Assembly: GCA_947653315.1 (NCBI GenBank)
Contig: CANTGP010000176.1
Span: 1 to 6,589, forward strand
DNA from: an uncultured Lachnospiraceae bacterium
Lineage (GTDB): Bacteria > Bacillota > Clostridia > Lachnospirales > Lachnospiraceae
DNA length: 6,589 nucleotides
Reading direction: 5' to 3'
Below, piece after piece: positions 5,414 through 6,589 of this stretch (positions are counted from its first letter, which is position 1; each line of letters begins with the position of its first letter). Both the position numbers and the translations under genes were made by a program. The notes under the pieces are model-generated. The model made no database searches. It saw nothing but the letters and a program-made list of their open reading frames with translations, and was not told the origin of the DNA.

Positions 5414-6340
5414 TTATCTGCCGGAAAATGCCTTCTCCCGTTTCACCGGAAAGGCGGTAAATACTTGTTTTGCCAATTTTGTTTCGGGCGCCTGGTCTGC
5501 CGCTTCCGTATCCGGTTTCAGCAGCCGGTATGCCGCATCCGCTTTTTCTTTTGTGTCGAACACACCGAATACCGTGGGACCGCTGCCGCTCATCAATGCG
5601 TTCATGGCGCCGTTTTCCATCATGAAATCCTTGATTTCACGTATTACGGGATATTTTTCCACCGTTACGGTTTCCAGCACGTTTTCCATCCGTTCCGTAA
5701 TGCCGCTTAACGTTCCCTGTTCAATGGCGGTCCTCATGCCGTCAATATCGGGATGGTACGGCAGGGTATTGGCATGGAGTTTTTCATAGACATATTTCGT
5801 GGAAACATCGATGTCCGGTTTGGCAATCAGCAGGAAACAGTCCGGAATATCGGGCAGCTTTGTCAGTATTTCCCCGATTCCTTCCGATAATGCCGTGCCG
5901 CCCTGTATGCAGTAAGGCACGTCGGCGCCGATTGTGACGGCAAGCCGGCACATTTCGTCTTCCGTCATGCCAAGCCCGCAGAGCTCGTTCATTCCGTGGA
6001 ATACTGCCGCGGCATCCGTACTTCCGCCCGCCATTCCGGCAGCCATGGGAATCCTTTTCCGCAATTCGATGTTTACCCCGCTTTTGATTCCATACGTGTC
6101 CGTGAGGAGTTTCGCCGCGCGGTAAACCAAATTATGTTCGTCCCCCGGAAGATCTTCGCGGTCCGTACATACCGCAATCCCTGTTTCCGTTTCCCGAAAC
6201 GTGAGGGTATCGTACAGGCTTATGGTCTGCATAATCATTTTTACTTCGTGGTATCCGTCTTCCCGGCGCCTTAGGACATCCAGTCCCAAATTGATTTTGG
6301 CGTAGGCTTTTCTTGTTAAGGTTTTGGTTTTTTCCGGCAT
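5414..6340 (-). CDS. ispE: 4-diphosphocytidyl-2-C-methyl-D-erythritol kinase
   Basis: Phosphorylates 4-diphosphocytidyl-methylerythritol with ATP in the cytoplasm, the fourth step of the MEP route to isoprenoids, including the undecaprenyl carrier of cell-wall synthesis. A GHMP kinase of 308 residues. Visible are AKINLGLDV with Lys15, the glycine-rich ATP loop PMAAGMAGGSTDAAA (98-112), GADVPYCIQGGTA with the catalytic Asp140, and the C-terminal motif LMSGSGPTVFGVF (249-261). The end LAKQVFTAF is typical. An acidic insert (about 276-289) precedes it. The start at 6340 is preferred because GAGGT (6349-6353) lies 8 bases upstream. An in-frame ATG at 6361 adds MQTRYNT but has no ribosome binding site and falls in the operator-like region. 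It is first in the minus-strand group, with gntR 35 bases downstream. Confidence 0.96.
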   Translation of the reverse strand: MPEKTKTLTRKAYAKINLGLDVLRRREDGYHEVKMIMQTISLYDTLTFRETETGIAVCTDREDLPGDEHNLVYRAAKLLTDTYGIKSGVNIELRKRIPMAAGMAGGSTDAAAVFHGMNELCGLGMTEDEMCRLAVTIGADVPYCIQGGTALSEGIGEILTKLPDIPDCFLLIAKPDIDVSTKYVYEKLHANTLPYHPDIDGMRTAIEQGTLSGITERMENVLETVTVEKYPVIREIKDFMMENGAMNALMSGSGPTVFGVFDTKEKADAAYRLLKPDTEAADQAPETKLAKQVFTAFPVKREKAFSGR

Positions 6341-6362
6341 GGTATTGTACCTCGTTTGCATT

Positions 6363-6396
6363 TTGTATACATGAATTGTATTTCATTATATACAAT
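6363..6396. promoter_or_regulatory. Operator-like repeats at the ispE promoter
   Basis: Three related half-site motifs are clustered here: TTGTATAC (6363-6370, containing the palindrome TGTATACA at 6364-6371), ATTGTAT (6375-6381) and ATACAAT (6390-6396). The last two form an exact 7-bp inverted repeat separated by 8 bases. An ATGAA-N6-TTCAT repeat (6371-6375/6382-6386) sits between them. The array covers the -10 element and the start site, a typical place for a repressor. GTATAC-centred palindromes are known operators of FCD-type GntR proteins such as UxuR and ExuR. Assignment to the adjacent GntR is inference. Confidence 0.5.
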
Positions 6397-6413
6397 AAGG
6401 GGGAATCCGTCAA
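6385..6413 (-). promoter_or_regulatory. Sigma-A promoter of ispE and downstream genes
   Basis: Read on the minus strand: TTGACG (complement of 6408-6413), a 17-base spacer, TATAAT (complement of 6385-6390). The -35 element matches five of six positions and the -10 all six at optimal spacing. Transcription should start near 6378, giving a leader of about 38 bases before the ATG at 6340. Confidence 0.85.
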
Positions 6414-6442
6414 TGCCCATATTGGGTTGTCTTATGTACCGG

Positions 6443-6588
6443 AAGCCGCATGAATCCGCGCTTTCCGCCACATTTCCCCGTTAAAAACTTTTTGTCCTGT
6501 TTTGTCCTTTTTATCGGTTTATGGGGGCGGATTGGGGTATAAATTGGGGTACGGATTGGGGTACGGGAAAGCCGTATCCATGCGGCTT
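6443..6588. repeat. Imperfect inverted-repeat element upstream of ispE
   Basis: AAGCCGCATG (6443-6452) is exactly complementary to CATGCGGCTT (6579-6588), and GCTTTCC (6460-6466) to GGAAAGC (6566-6572). The arms are nested in order, with 7- and 6-base gaps, so together they form a 24-bp imperfect inverted repeat around a 99-base interior. The interior contains a 12-bp tandem repeat and two copies of TTTTGTCCT (6490-6498, 6500-6508). The right arm can also fold on itself: AAAGCCG and CGGCTTT at 6568-6589. No transposase is present; the element may continue beyond the window. It could be MITE-like or simply a complex regulatory region. Confidence 0.45.
6529..6564. repeat. 12-bp tandem repeat, three units
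   Basis: ATTGGGGTA occurs at 6531-6539, 6543-6551 and 6555-6563, exactly 12 bases apart, within the units GGATTGGGGTAT, AAATTGGGGTAC and GGATTGGGGTAC. All three minus-strand frames are open across the repeat. One reads PYPNPYPNLYPNPPP before a stop at 6519-6521, one reads VPQSVPQFIPQS before a stop at 6511-6513, and one reads TPIRTPIYTPIR and stays open to about 6412. It may therefore be the Pro-rich C-terminus of a minus-strand gene whose body lies outside the window, or non-coding iterons. The period of four codons fits the coding view, but no frame is decisive. Confidence 0.6.
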
Positions 6589-6589
6589 T

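Noticed and set aside
6341..6361. ATG at 6361 as the ispE start (adds seven residues)
   Set aside because: No ribosome binding site precedes it, whereas GAGGT is well placed for the ATG at 6340, and ispE homologues begin close to the KAYAKINLG motif.

Overview
The window looks like chromosomal DNA from a Gram-positive anaerobe of class Clostridia, most likely family Lachnospiraceae. This rests on protein character, strong AGGAGG-type ribosome binding sites, convergent terminators, and the grouping of ispE, an FCD-type GntR regulator, murI and a DUF1934 gene on one strand. The taxonomic call is an inference from gene content, not from a database search.

Left part (1-2840). The window opens inside a plus-strand Hsp70-family chaperone gene (to 1307) that lacks roughly its first 155 codons. 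It is followed by a structured intergenic stretch and a strong hairpin terminator. Facing it is a minus-strand gene (1450-2088) for a 212-residue protein with a Ser/Thr/Asn-rich N-terminus and a helical C-terminal domain. Upstream of that gene lies a sequence matching the flagellar sigma factor (sigma-D/sigma-28) promoter pattern, which suggests that it belongs to the motility regulon. A 275-base divergent intergenic region holds this promoter, an elaborate hairpin, and a good housekeeping promoter for a plus-strand gene (2364-2840). That gene encodes a small membrane-anchored protein of unknown function.

Right part (2854-6589). Five minus-strand genes follow one another in transcription order: ispE (isoprenoid precursor synthesis), a GntR/FCD regulator, a small exported or membrane-anchored Cys-containing protein, murI (D-glutamate for peptidoglycan) and a DUF1934 protein. 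A hairpin with a U-tract closes the group at about 2848-2877. A near-consensus sigma-A promoter (TTGACG, 17 bases, TATAAT) lies upstream of ispE and is overlapped by repeated TTGTAT/ATACAA half-sites, which could be the operator of the GntR protein encoded next in line. ispE and murI both feed cell-envelope synthesis: undecaprenyl carrier precursors and D-glutamate. The cluster can therefore be read as an envelope-precursor group, though co-transcription through the 65- and 98-base gaps is unproven.

The last 150 bases hold a 12-bp tandem repeat (three units) inside an imperfect 24-bp inverted repeat, and may include the 3' end of another minus-strand gene. I saw no CRISPR array, tRNA, rRNA, transposase or recognisable defence system. 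The most interesting unexplained items are the sigma-D-type promoter with its uncharacterised gene, the operator-like array at ispE, and the repeat structures at 2227-2280 and 6443-6588.
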